Below are positions 26,983-36,600 of a stretch of 64,000 bases of DNA, piece after piece. Position 1 is the first letter of the stretch. Each line of letters starts with the position of its first letter. This stretch comes from an uncultured Pseudomonas sp. (GTDB taxonomy: Bacteria > Pseudomonadota > Gammaproteobacteria > Pseudomonadales > Pseudomonadaceae). The stretch is taken from assembly GCF_946885955.1 (NCBI RefSeq), contig NZ_CAMPHI010000011.1, forward strand, positions 62,001 to 126,000, read 5' to 3'. The notes under the pieces were generated by a model that saw only the letters and a list, made by a program, of their open reading frames with translations, did no database searches and was not told the DNA's origin. The position numbers and the translations under genes were made by a program.

Positions 26983-27118
26983 TGGAGTTGCGCGTCGCCT
27001 GGCAACCTTCTGTCGCATGCCTGGCGTCAGTTTTATGTCCTGCATTGCCAAGGCCGTGCGGGGCAGCTAGATTGCCATTACTTTCCTCCATAGTTGCTTA
27101 AGGGCCGAGCACCAGCCG

Positions 27119-27457
27119 ATGCGTATCGACGCCTCCATTCCCTCTCTTGCGCCAGATCGCGGCCCCCGTTCGGGGACGGCGGTCACGCCTTATCGCGAAG
27201 CGCAACGCGAGGTTGAGGAGCGCCGGCAGCAGCCAGCACCCTCGGCGGCAACCCAGGGCTTCGAGCAGACGCCGCAATTGCGCCGGGTTCAGCAAGCCAA
27301 CGCCAGCAGTGATTCGCTACCCGCCACCCGTGATCGCGGCTATCAGCCGGCGCTGAGCAACCGCGCCGCGCAAGCCATCGCCAGCTACAGTTCGACCGCC
27401 GGCTTCGCGCAGGATGCCGGCGCTCAGGAAGTACTGGGTCTCGATCTCTACGCCTGA
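27119..27457 (+). CDS. Small conserved Pseudomonas hypothetical protein
   Basis: A 112-residue protein of low complexity, rich in Ala, Arg, Gln and Ser, probably unstructured in the middle, with a conserved C-terminus (NRAAQAIASYSSTAGF, then EVLGLDLYA). Its TGA overlaps the ATG of the DUF72 gene by one base (TGATG), so the two are co-translated. Similar small genes follow tsaB in P. aeruginosa (PA3684 region). No function can be assigned. Confidence 0.7.
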   Translation: MRIDASIPSLAPDRGPRSGTAVTPYREAQREVEERRQQPAPSAATQGFEQTPQLRRVQQANASSDSLPATRDRGYQPALSNRAAQAIASYSSTAGFAQDAGAQEVLGLDLYA

Positions 27458-28317
27458 TGCTGCCTTATTTTCTCGGCTGCCCCTCCTGGAGCGAGCCCGC
27501 CTGGCGCGGTTCGTTGTACCCCGACGGTGCGCGTACGGCGGATTTTCTGCCGCGCTACGCCGAGGTGTTCAATGCGGTGGAAGGCAATACCACGTTCTAT
27601 GCCCGGCCTTCGCCGCAAACCGTCGCCCGCTGGGCCGAAACGATGCCGCCGCAATTGCGCTTCTGCGCGAAACTGCCGCGCGACATCAGCCATTCCGCTG
27701 ACCTGCACGAGCAGTTGGATGCCGTCGATGATTTCCGTCGCTTACTCGCGCCGCTGGGGGCGCGCATCGCCCCGTTCTGGTTGCAGCTGCCGGCCAGCTT
27801 CGGTCCGTCGCGCATGGCCGAACTGGCGGCGCTGATCGCCCATTGGAATGTCGCGGACCTGGCTGTCGAGGTGCGCCACCCGGCGTTCTTCGCCAAAGGC
27901 GAGGAGGAGCGCAGGTTGAATCGCCTGTTGCAGGGCGCCGGCATCGAGCGCATCTGCCTGGATTCGCGGGCCTTGTTCAGTTGCACATCGTCCACGCCCG
28001 CGGTGTTGCATGCGCAAGCCAAGAAGCCACGTCTGCCACTGCGCCCGACGGCTTTCAGCCAGGCGCCGCAACTGCGCTTTATCGGCCATCCCGAGCTGGC
28101 GGCCAACGACGCCTATCTCGCGCCCTGGCTGGATAAGATCGCCGCCTGGATCGAAGAGGGGCGCACGCCCTATGTATTCCTGCATACCCCGGACAATCTG
28201 CTGGCGCCGCAACTGGCGCAGCGTTTCCACGCCCAGCTGATGACGCGCCTGCCGGGCTTGCCGGCATTGCCCGAACCGCTGGTCGCGCCGCGCGTCGAAC
28301 AATTGGGGCTACTCTGA
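27457..28317 (+). CDS. DUF72 domain protein
   Basis: A 286-residue TIM-barrel-like protein of the DUF72 (YecE) family. Typical features are GCPSWSEPAWRGSLYP at the N-terminus, the FNAVEGNTTFYARPS segment, RFCAKLPRDISH and LAVEVRHPAFF. The biochemical role of DUF72 is unknown; the fold suggests a phosphate-binding or nuclease-like site. It is translationally coupled to the preceding small gene. Confidence 0.88.
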   Translation: MLPYFLGCPSWSEPAWRGSLYPDGARTADFLPRYAEVFNAVEGNTTFYARPSPQTVARWAETMPPQLRFCAKLPRDISHSADLHEQLDAVDDFRRLLAPLGARIAPFWLQLPASFGPSRMAELAALIAHWNVADLAVEVRHPAFFAKGEEERRLNRLLQGAGIERICLDSRALFSCTSSTPAVLHAQAKKPRLPLRPTAFSQAPQLRFIGHPELAANDAYLAPWLDKIAAWIEEGRTPYVFLHTPDNLLAPQLAQRFHAQLMTRLPGLPALPEPLVAPRVEQLGLL

Positions 28318-28421
28318 GGATGCCGCGCCAGCAGGCCGGTGTTTGACCGTAGTGCCAGCGCGGCTTGTGCTGAAATGGTCGTAAACCCCAAGGTGTTCAG
28401 GTCGAGAAAGGAGTGACCGAC

Positions 28422-29252
28422 ATGTTGACTCAAATGCAACGAGGCGAGGCGTTTCGTGCCTTGCACCAGCGCGACGGGTTGTTCGTGCTGCCCAATCCTT
28501 GGGATGCCGGCTCGGCGAAGATGCTGGCGGCCCTGGGCTTCGAGGCTCTGGCGACGACCAGCGCCGGACTGGCCTTCTCCCTTGGGCGCTGCGATGCGGA
28601 AGGGGCGGTCAGTCGCGACGAAGCCCTGGCCAACTCCCGCGCGATCGTCGAGGCGACCGTGCTGCCGGTGGCCGCCGATCTGGAGAACGGCTACGGCGAC
28701 GAACCGCAGCACTGCGCGGAAACCATCTTGCTGGCGGCGCAGGTCGGCCTGGTCGGTGGCTCCATCGAGGATGCCAGCGGTGATGCCCAGGCCCCAATCT
28801 ACCCGTTCGACCTGGCGCTCGAACGCATCCAGGCCGCCGTTGCGGCGGCCCGCAGTCTGCCATTCCCTTTCACCCTGGTGGCCCGCGCGGAAAACTACCT
28901 GCACGGCCGCCCTGACCTGAATGACACCATCGAACGCCTGGTGGCCTACGCGCAGGCGGGGGCCGATGTGCTCTATGCGCCGGGCCTGACCACCCGCGAG
29001 GAAATCCAGGCCGTGGTCCAGGCCGTGGCGCCGCGACCGGTCAACATCCTGGTGGGTTCGCCAGGCGTGCGCCTGTCGCTGGATGAATTGGCCGAACTGG
29101 GCGTCAAGCGCGTCAGCCTCGGCTCCAACCTGGCGCGGGTCGCCTATGGCGCCTTCTATCAGGCCGCCGAGGAGCTGGCCGTCCAGGGGAGCCTGGTGGC
29201 GAGCGGAAAGGCCATGCCGTTCGGGCGCATCAACGATCTGTTCAAAACCTGA
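28422..29252 (+). CDS. Isocitrate lyase / PEP mutase family protein
   Basis: A 276-residue TIM-barrel enzyme of the ICL/PEPM superfamily. It shows the LPNPWDAGSAKML entry, LPVAADLENGYGD (metal-binding acidic residues) and GGSIEDASGD. The ICL catalytic K-K-C-G-H loop is absent, so it is not an isocitrate lyase; oxaloacetate decarboxylase-like or 2-methylisocitrate lyase-like chemistry is possible but unproven. ATG 28422 was chosen because AAAGGAG lies eight bases upstream; GTG 28413 would overlap that site. Confidence 0.82.
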   Translation: MLTQMQRGEAFRALHQRDGLFVLPNPWDAGSAKMLAALGFEALATTSAGLAFSLGRCDAEGAVSRDEALANSRAIVEATVLPVAADLENGYGDEPQHCAETILLAAQVGLVGGSIEDASGDAQAPIYPFDLALERIQAAVAAARSLPFPFTLVARAENYLHGRPDLNDTIERLVAYAQAGADVLYAPGLTTREEIQAVVQAVAPRPVNILVGSPGVRLSLDELAELGVKRVSLGSNLARVAYGAFYQAAEELAVQGSLVASGKAMPFGRINDLFKT

Positions 29253-29264
29253 GTTGCGCAGGCC

Positions 29265-29954
29265 TTGCGTCGGTTTCTTGTCGCGCTGCTGTTGTTCGTC
29301 TGTGGCGTGCTGCCGCTGGCGGTCCAGCAGCACTGGATCTATCCGCCGCCGCGCTGGGATCCCTGGGCGCCGCTAAATATCGCAGCGCAACCCAACCTGC
29401 TGACCTCGTTCAAGCTCTGGCGCCTGAAAAAGGACCCAGAGCTTTGCCGCCAGGCCTTGGACAGCTCGACGCTACAGTACACCGCGTTGGCCGACAGCGT
29501 GCCGCAAGCCAACTGCCCGCTGGAAAATACCGTACGGGTGGAGGGCTCCGAAGTGCACTTGAACAATAGTTTTATCGCCACCTGTCCGTTGGCGGCGGCC
29601 TTCGCCATGTTCGAACAGCATGGCCTGCAGCCGGCGGCGCAGGCGCTGTTCGGCCAACCGGTGGTGCGCCTTGAGCATGTCGGCAGCTATGCCTGTCGCG
29701 CCATTGCCGGTAGCCGTCGGCAAAGCCAGCATGCATCGGCCAATGCCCTGGATATCGTCGGTTTTCGTTTGCGCGACGGCCGGCGCATCAGCGTGCTGCG
29801 CGACTGGCCGAAGCAGGGCGTCGAGGCCAGGTTCCTGCGGCGGGTGCACGACGCCGCCTGTGCCAGCTTCCACACCACCCTGGGGCCGGACTACAACGCG
29901 GCCCACCACGACCATTTTCATATCGATATGGGGCTGTTTCGCATGTGCCGCTGA
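29265..29954 (+). CDS. Extensin-like (peptidase M15-related) protein
   Basis: A 229-residue protein with an N-terminal anchor or signal (about 2-20) and an extensin-like C-terminal domain, related to D,D-carboxypeptidases of the LAS fold. Likely zinc ligands and catalytic residues are in QSQHASANALDIVGF and in NAAHHDHFHIDMG. An upstream in-frame stop at 29250-29252, the stop of the preceding gene, leaves TTG 29265 as the only sensible start, with GCAGG five bases before it. Such proteins probably act on peptidoglycan in the periplasm. Confidence 0.82.
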   Translation: MRRFLVALLLFVCGVLPLAVQQHWIYPPPRWDPWAPLNIAAQPNLLTSFKLWRLKKDPELCRQALDSSTLQYTALADSVPQANCPLENTVRVEGSEVHLNNSFIATCPLAAAFAMFEQHGLQPAAQALFGQPVVRLEHVGSYACRAIAGSRRQSQHASANALDIVGFRLRDGRRISVLRDWPKQGVEARFLRRVHDAACASFHTTLGPDYNAAHHDHFHIDMGLFRMCR

Positions 29955-29972
29955 GCCACTGAGGCGTGGGTC

Positions 29973-30740
29973 TCAGCGTTGCGCCAGGAGCAGGTCGGCC
30001 GCCTGACCGCTGCGACCGTCGGCGAACTCGAAGCGGCCGAGCTGGGCGATTTCGTCATAGGCGCCCAAGGCTACTTTCACGTCCTGGGCGTTAAGCTCGA
30101 TTGCGTTGACACCGGCCTGGCTTAACGACTGGCTCGATTGCCGACCCTGAGCGTCGAAGCGCAACAGGCTCAAACGCTGGAAGATCGCATCCCGGGCGTC
30201 GATACGGCCGTCGCCGTTGTCGTCATGCTTGGCCAATTCGGCGAAGCCATTGGCGGCGCCGTGCTGATCGCCGAACAGTTCGCGACCGTCGTCGATGCGT
30301 CCGTTGCCGTTGCTATCGAACGCCAGCAGGGCATCATCGCCCGTTGGTACGCTGATGCGGTCGAGCTTGCCGTCGCCGTCCAGATCGAAAAGCACCCCAT
30401 GCTGCAGGCCGCTGGTGCGCCAGCCGTTACCGGCAAGGTCGAGTGCCAGGGGGTCGGTTTTCTGTGGCTCGGCATTGAGGTTGACGTTCAACTCGAGCTG
30501 GCGCTGCTCGACGATCTGCTCGAACTCGCTGGTCTGAACCGCAACGGCGGGTGGCTCGCCGCTGGCGTCGGTCACCTCGTCTGCGATCGCTGGCTGGTCT
30601 ATTTGCGGCTCATCAGGCATCAGCGTGCGGCGCAGGATCTGGTAATCCAGCGACGCCTGAACGCCGGCATCCAGCTGTTCCTTGAGCCCCGCGGCAGGTT
30701 GGCTCGGATGGTGGTGGGGTGCGCTCGTGACATCGAACAT
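29973..30740 (-). CDS. EF-hand calcium-binding protein
   Basis: A 255-residue protein with three calcium-loop sequences in its middle: DLDGDGKLDRI, DSNGNGRIDDGRE and DDNGDGRIDARD. These match the D-x-D/N-G-x-G-x-I-D pattern of EF-hand or dockerin-like loops. The N-terminal 90 residues are low-complexity and there is no signal peptide. The second and third loops flank a Glu-Leu-Phe-Gly-Asp (ELFGD) segment common in large RTX-type surface proteins. ATG 30740 was chosen; the frame extends to TTG 30779. It is convergent with the extensin-like gene. Function unknown. Confidence 0.75.
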   Translation of the reverse strand: MFDVTSAPHHHPSQPAAGLKEQLDAGVQASLDYQILRRTLMPDEPQIDQPAIADEVTDASGEPPAVAVQTSEFEQIVEQRQLELNVNLNAEPQKTDPLALDLAGNGWRTSGLQHGVLFDLDGDGKLDRISVPTGDDALLAFDSNGNGRIDDGRELFGDQHGAANGFAELAKHDDNGDGRIDARDAIFQRLSLLRFDAQGRQSSQSLSQAGVNAIELNAQDVKVALGAYDEIAQLGRFEFADGRSGQAADLLLAQR

Positions 30741-30845
30741 GGGCAACTCGATGCGGCCTAAAGGTGCCGGGTCTGGCAAAATGCCGCTTATCTGGTTGTC
30801 GGCTCATCCCCGGCCGAATTGAATATTTTTTGAGCACCTTTGTTA

Positions 30846-31619
30846 ATGAGCGACGAGCGTACTATCGCGAAAATTCGTATGCAGGCCCTGCAGCCCCATC
30901 TGGCCGAGGCGGCCGAGGGCTGGGCGGCACGCTTGAACCTGCCGCTGCACGGCGACAGCGAGTACGCCCTGCAGGTGGGCGAGGACGGTTTGCAATTAGT
31001 TGAACTCGGTCCGCAGGCGCCAGGGCCGGTGCGGGTGGATTTCGTCGAGGGGGCGGCTGCGCATCGGCGCCTGTTCGGCGGCGGCAGCGGGCAGATGATC
31101 GCCAAGGCGGTTGGGGTGCAGCCGGGCATCCGCCCGCGGGTGCTGGATGCCACCGCCGGGCTGGGCCGCGATGCCTTCGTTCTGGCCAGCCTGGGCTGCG
31201 CGATGACCCTGATCGAACGCCAGCCGCTGGTCGCAGCCTTGCTGGAAGACGGCCTGGCCCGCGCCCAGGGCGATGCCCAGGTCGGTCACATAGTCGCGCA
31301 GATGCGGCTGTTGCAGGGCAACGCGATCGAGCTGATGGAGGCCTGGCAGGGCGAGCCGCCGCAGGTGATCTACCTCGATCCGATGTTTCCCCATCGCGAT
31401 AAAAGCGCGCTGGTGAAAAAGGAGATGCGCCTGTTCCGCCCCTTTGTCGGCGACGATCAGGACGCGCCGGCGCTGCTCGCCGCAGCTCTGGCCCTGGCCA
31501 GCCACAGGGTGGTGGTCAAGCGCCCGCGCAAGGCGCCGTGCATCGAAGGCGCTAAGCCGGGCTATGCGCTGGAAGGTAAATCCAGCCGCTATGACATCTA
31601 CCCGAAGAAGAAGCTGTAA
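30846..31619 (+). CDS. rsmJ: 16S rRNA (guanine1516-N2)-methyltransferase RsmJ
   Basis: A 257-residue class I methyltransferase. The SAM motif is [17 protein letters not shown] (about 98-114) with the acidic motif ALIERQP-like TLIERQPLV. The catalytic DPMF (in [14 protein letters not shown]) replaces the NPPY type. It modifies G1516 in the 30S subunit. The start was set at ATG 30846; TTG 30840 is in frame. Confidence 0.93.
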   Translation: MSDERTIAKIRMQALQPHLAEAAEGWAARLNLPLHGDSEYALQVGEDGLQLVELGPQAPGPVRVDFVEGAAAHRRLFGGGSGQMIAKAVGVQPGIRPRVLDATAGLGRDAFVLASLGCAMTLIERQPLVAALLEDGLARAQGDAQVGHIVAQMRLLQGNAIELMEAWQGEPPQVIYLDPMFPHRDKSALVKKEMRLFRPFVGDDQDAPALLAAALALASHRVVVKRPRKAPCIEGAKPGYALEGKSSRYDIYPKKKL

Positions 31620-31673
31620 GCCGCAAGCCGCGACCGCCTAGGGATATGCCAAAGGCTTGTCCGCCATCTCGGC

Positions 31674-31702
31674 GGGTGGACAAGGCTTCGCCCTGTCCAC
31701 CC
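31674..31702. repeat. Palindromic intergenic repeat
   Basis: GGGTGGACAAGG, loop, CCCTGTCCACCC, a near-perfect inverted repeat after rsmJ. Units of this type (GGTGGACAAGGC...) are dispersed in pseudomonad intergenic DNA and differ from the REP unit found elsewhere here. A partial upstream copy (GGCTTGTCCGCC, 31654-31665) is also present. Confidence 0.6.
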
Positions 31703-31743
31703 TACCAACGTGCAACGCGCGTTTCCCAACCCGCCAAGCCTTT

Positions 31744-31765
31744 GTAGCCCGGATGCAATTCGGGG
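31744..31765 (+). repeat. Single REP unit
   Basis: GTAGCCCGGATGCAATTCGGGG, a slightly diverged REP unit between convergent rsmJ and the TetR gene, with no inverted mate. Confidence 0.7.
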
Positions 31766-31797
31766 GGCTCTCGGTCAGGTCGCGACCAGCCTGACAC

Positions 31798-32436
31798 TCA
31801 GCCCGGCCGATAAGCGCGCACAAACATTCCCACCGCATCGCATACATGGCGTTCGGCAGCCTCGCCCTCCAGGGCGTCGGCGCAGCCGATCAGCAGGCGG
31901 AAGTTGTCGATGCCCTTGATCAGGCTGAGAAACTGATCGGCAGCCTCATGCGGGCTGGCGATGCGCAGTTTGCCCGCCCGGTCGGCCTGTTCGAGCAGAT
32001 GCGCCATTTCGCTGAGCAGACGCTGCGGCCCGGCTTCGTAGAACATCTTCGAGAGCTTCGAATCCTGCGCCGCCAGGCTGATCATGATCCGGTGCAGCTC
32101 CACCGATTCCTGGCTGTTGACCAGCGCATGAAAGCCACGGCCGATATCCAGCAACTGGCTTTCGATCGATGCGCCTTCGACCAATTCGAACAACAGTTCG
32201 GGCAACTGGCCTTCGCATTTGGCCTTTACCGCCTCGGAAAACAACGTCTCCTTGTCGGTGAAGTGGCTGTACACCGTGAGCTTGGAAACTCCCGCTTCTG
32301 CGGCAATCGCATCCATGCTGCTGCCGTCGTACCCATGGCGCAGGAACAGGGTTTTCGCCGCTTCGAGGATGGCTTGGCGTTTGGCGAGATCTTTGGGACG
32401 GCCCGGACCGCTGGGCGGCAACATTTTGTTTGTCAT
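31798..32436 (-). CDS. mexL: TetR family repressor, probable MexL
   Basis: A 212-residue regulator with an N-terminal TetR helix-turn-helix (about 18-64: RQAILEAAKTLFLRHG, then IAAEAGVSKLTVYSHF). It is divergent from the mexJK-type pump genes with a 90-base shared gap. Position, orientation and length match P. aeruginosa MexL, the repressor of mexJK, but the symbol rests on context rather than on a sequence search. Start ATG 32436. Confidence 0.72.
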   Translation of the reverse strand: MTNKMLPPSGPGRPKDLAKRQAILEAAKTLFLRHGYDGSSMDAIAAEAGVSKLTVYSHFTDKETLFSEAVKAKCEGQLPELLFELVEGASIESQLLDIGRGFHALVNSQESVELHRIMISLAAQDSKLSKMFYEAGPQRLLSEMAHLLEQADRAGKLRIASPHEAADQFLSLIKGIDNFRLLIGCADALEGEAAERHVCDAVGMFVRAYRPG

Positions 32437-32475
32437 CGGCAACTTTTAATACTGGACTGATGGGTTTGCTATTTT

Positions 32476-32500
32476 TACTATACTCCGCAGTACAAATATT
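32476..32500. promoter_or_regulatory. Candidate operator/promoter between the TetR gene and mexJ
   Basis: The divergent 90-base gap is AT-rich and contains a short imperfect palindrome, TTACTATACT-CCGC-AGTACAAAT, centred at about 32486. Its left arm includes TATACT, a possible -10 for the pump genes. A TetR protein bound here would block RNA polymerase. The symmetry is clear only in the inner TACT/AGTA pairs, so the call is weak. Confidence 0.35.
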
Positions 32501-32526
32501 CCAAACCTTTGCGAAGGTCGCCCATT

Positions 32527-33630
32527 ATGTTGCGTCATGCCTTGTCTGTCGCTTTGCCTGTCAGCCTTGCCGTCCTGCTTGCCGCCTGTGGCGCTGGCGA
32601 GCAGATCGAGACCCCGGTTCGTCCCGCCCTGGTGATCCAGCCACAAACGGCTGGCGCGACCATGGATACCTATCCGGGCGAGGTGCGCGCGCATCTGGAG
32701 CCGGAGTTGGCGTTTCGCATTGCCGGCAAGGTCAGCAAGCGTCTGGTCGAAGTCGGGCAGCGGGTGAAGAAGGATCAGCCATTGGCCGAACTGGACCCGC
32801 AGGATGTGCGCCTGCAACTGGAAGCGACTCGCGCCCAGGTCGCCGCGGCCGAAGCCAACCTGCAATTGGCGCTTGCCGAGCGCGACCGCTACAAGGCGCT
32901 GCTGGCGCGTAATCTGGTCAGCCGTTCGCAGTACGACAACGCCGAAAACGCCTACCGTGCAGGCAGCGCGCGGCTCAAGCAGATAAAAGCCGAATACAAC
33001 GTGGCCAACAACCAGGCCGGTTATTCGGTGTTGCGCGCCTCCCAGGATGGCGTGATTGCGCGGCGTATGGTCGAAGTCGGGCAGGTGGTCGCAGCCGGGC
33101 AAAGCGTGTTCGTGCTGGCCGCCGATGGCGAGCGCGAAGTCCTGATCAACCTGCCGGAGCGCGCGTTCGAGCGTTTCAGCGTCGGCCAGGAAGTGGTCGT
33201 CGAGTTATGGTCGCAGCCCGATCAGCGCTTCCCCGGCCGCATTCGCGAAATATCGCCGTCGGCCGATGCACAATCGCGCACCTTTGCCGCCCGCGTGGCT
33301 TTCACCGAGGGCGAAGTACCCGCCGAACTGGGCCAGAGTGCGCGGGTATATATCGCGCACAACGGCGTAGCGCCGCTGGCGATTCCATTGTCGGCGCTGA
33401 GTGCCGAGCAGGGCAGGCCGTTCGTCTGGGTGGTCGACCCCAAGGACTCCACCCTCAAGCGCACCTATGTGCAGGTCGGCCCCTATGGCGAAACGCTGGT
33501 GCCGGTTCTCGAAGGATTGAACGCCGACGCCTGGGTGGTTGCGGCCGGCGTACACGTATTGCGCGAAGGCCAGGTGGTGCGCCCGGTCGACCGTGACAAC
33601 CGGTTGGTGAAACTGGCGGCGAAGGAGTAA
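32527..33630 (+). CDS. mexJ: RND efflux periplasmic adaptor, MexJ-like
   Basis: A 367-residue membrane-fusion protein. Signal peptide with lipobox LLAAC (Cys21), a barrel-sandwich (lipoyl-like) region, a helical hairpin (about 95-150) and a beta-barrel domain. It links the inner-membrane pump to an outer-membrane channel. Length and neighbourhood match P. aeruginosa MexJ. It is followed by the pump gene after five bases. No channel gene is linked, as for MexJK, which borrows OprM or OpmH. Confidence 0.85.
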   Translation: MLRHALSVALPVSLAVLLAACGAGEQIETPVRPALVIQPQTAGATMDTYPGEVRAHLEPELAFRIAGKVSKRLVEVGQRVKKDQPLAELDPQDVRLQLEATRAQVAAAEANLQLALAERDRYKALLARNLVSRSQYDNAENAYRAGSARLKQIKAEYNVANNQAGYSVLRASQDGVIARRMVEVGQVVAAGQSVFVLAADGEREVLINLPERAFERFSVGQEVVVELWSQPDQRFPGRIREISPSADAQSRTFAARVAFTEGEVPAELGQSARVYIAHNGVAPLAIPLSALSAEQGRPFVWVVDPKDSTLKRTYVQVGPYGETLVPVLEGLNADAWVVAAGVHVLREGQVVRPVDRDNRLVKLAAKE

Positions 33631-33635
33631 CCCCG

Positions 33636-36600
33636 ATGGATTTCAATCTGTCCGCCTGGGCGCTGCGCAATCGCCAGATCGTGTTGTACCTCATGATCCT
33701 GCTCGCCGTGGTCGGCGCGCTTTCCTATACCAAGCTGGGGCAAAGCGAAGACCCACCGTTCACCTTCAAGGCCATGGTCGTGCGCACCATGTGGCCGGGT
33801 GCGAGCGCCGAGGAAGTGTCACGGCAGGTGACCGAACGCATCGAAAAGAAACTGATGGAGACCGGCGATTATCTGCGCATCGTCTCCTTTTCCCGTCCCG
33901 GTGAGTCCACGGTGACTTTCCTCGCGCGCGACTCCATGACCTCGGCGGAAATCCCCGACCTCTGGTACCAGGTGCGCAAGAAGGTCGGCGATATCCGCCA
34001 TACCTTGCCCCAGGGTATTCAGGGGCCGTTCTATAACGACGAATTCGGCACCACTTTCGGCAACATCTATGCACTGACCGGCGACGGTTTCGATTACGCC
34101 GTGCTCAAGGACTATGCCGACCGCATTCAGCTACAGCTGCAGCGAGTGGCCGATGTCGGCAAGGTCGAGCTGGTCGGCCTGCAGGATGAAAAAATCTGGA
34201 TCGAGCTGTCCAACACCAAGCTGGCGACCCTGGGTTTACCGCTGGCCGTGGTGCAGCAGGCGCTCGAAGAACAGAACGCCGTGGCGGCATCGGGCTATTT
34301 CGAAACCGCCACCGATCGCGTGCAATTGCGCGTCACCGGGCGCTTCCAGTCGGTTGAGGAAATCCGCGAGTTTCCGATTCGCGTGGCCGATCGCACCTTC
34401 CGTATCGGCGATGTCGCCGAGGTGCAGCGTGGCTTCAATGATCCACCCGCGCCGCGTATGCGCTTTATGGGCGAGAACGCCATCGGCCTGGCCGTATCGA
34501 TGAAGACCGGAGGCGACATCCTGGTGCTGGGCAAGGCCCTGGAGGCCGACTTCGCCCGTCTGCAGGAAACCTTGCCGGCCGGCATGCAACTGCGCAAGGT
34601 CTCGGACCAACCGGCGGCGGTGAAAACCGGCGTCGGCGAGTTCGTTCAGGTGCTCACCGAGGCGCTGATCATCGTCCTGCTGGTGAGCTTCTTCTCCCTC
34701 GGCCTGCGCACCGGCCTGGTGGTCGCGCTGTCGATCCCCCTGGTGCTGGCGATGACCTTCGCCGCCATGTACTACTTCGGCATCGGCCTGCACAAGATAT
34801 CCCTCGGCGCGCTGGTGCTGGCTCTGGGCCTGATGGTGGACGACGCGATCATTGCCGTGGAAATGATGGCGATCAAGATGGAGCAGGGCTACGATCGCAT
34901 CAAGGCGGCCAGCTTTGCCTGGACCAGCACGGCCTTTCCGATGCTCACCGGCACCCTGATCACCGCCGCGGGCTTTCTGCCGATTGCCACCGCGCAATCC
35001 GGCACCGGCGAATACACCCGCTCGATCTTCCAGGTTGTGACCATCGCCTTGCTGGTGTCCTGGATCGCCGCGGTGGTGTTCGTGCCTTACCTGGGCGCCA
35101 AACTGCTGCCCGACCTGGCCAAGCTGCACGCGGCCAAGCATGGCGCCGGTGCCACCGCGCCAGACCCCTACGCGACGCCGTTCTACCAGCGTGTGCGCAA
35201 CGTCGTGCAATGGTGTGTACGCCGCCGCAAAACCGTGATCCTGTTGACTCTCTGCCTGTTCGTCGGCTCCATCGTGCTGTTCCGTTTCGTGCCGCAACAG
35301 TTCTTCCCGGCCTCCGGGCGCCTGGAGCTGATGGTCGACATGAAACTCGCCGAAGGCGCGTCCTTGTCCGCCACCGAACAGCAGGTCACGCACCTGGAAC
35401 AACTGCTCAACCAGCGCGAGGGCATCGACAACTATGTAGCCTACGTCGGCACTGGCTCGCCGCGCTTCTATCTGCCGCTCGACCAGCAACTGCCGGCCGC
35501 CAGCTTTGCCCAGTTCGTGGTGCTGACCAAGAGCATCGAGGACCGCGAGGCCACGCGCGCCTGGCTGATCGAAACCCTCAACGCCGAATTCCCGGCGCTG
35601 CGTACCCGCGTGTCGCGCCTGGAAAACGGCCCGCCGGTCGGCTACCCGGTGCAGTTCCGCGTCAGCGGCGAACATATCGACGAAGTGCGTGCGCTGGCCC
35701 GTCAGGTGGCGGACAAGGTGCGTGAGAACCCGGACGTGGTGAATGTGCACCTCGACTGGGAAGAACCGAGCAAGGTGGTGCGCCTGAATATCGACCAGGA
35801 GCGCGCCCGCGCCCTGGGCGTCAGCACCGCCGACCTGTCGCGCTTCCTGCAAAGCTCGCTGACCGGCTCGCCGGTCAGCCAGTATCGCGAAGGCAACGAG
35901 CTGATTGAAATCCTCCTGCGCGGCGGTACCCGCGAGCGCCAGGAACTCAGCCTGCTGCCGAGCCTGGCGGTGCCCACCGACAACGGTCGTAGTGTGCCGC
36001 TGGCGCAGATCGCAACCCTCGAATACGGCTTCGAGGAAGGGGTGATCTGGCATCGCAACCGCCAGCCGACGGTCACCGTGCGTGCCGACATCTATGGCAA
36101 GCAACAGCCGGCCAGCCTGGTCAAACGGATACTGCCGACCCTCGAGCCGATTCGCGCGGCGATGCCCGATGGCTACCTGCTCGATGTGGGCGGCACCGTC
36201 GAGGACTCCGCCCGCGGCCAGGCCTCGGTCAATGCCGGAATGCCGCTGTTCGTCGTGGTGGTGCTGAGCCTGTTGATGTTGCAGCTGAAAAGCTTCTCAC
36301 GCAGCGCCATGGTGTTTCTCACCGCGCCGCTGGGGCTGATCGGCGTGACCCTGTTCCTGCTGGTGTTCAACCAGCCGTTCGGCTTCGTCGCGATGCTCGG
36401 CACCATCGCCCTGGCCGGGATGATCATGCGCAACTCGGTGATCCTGATCGACCAGATCGAGCAGGACATCCTCGGCGGAACGGATCGCTGGCACGCCATC
36501 ATCGACGCCACCGTGCGGCGCTTCCGGCCCATCGTCCTGACCGCCCTGGCCGCGGTACTGGCGATGATCCCGCTGTCGCGCAGCGTGTTCTTCGGCCCCA

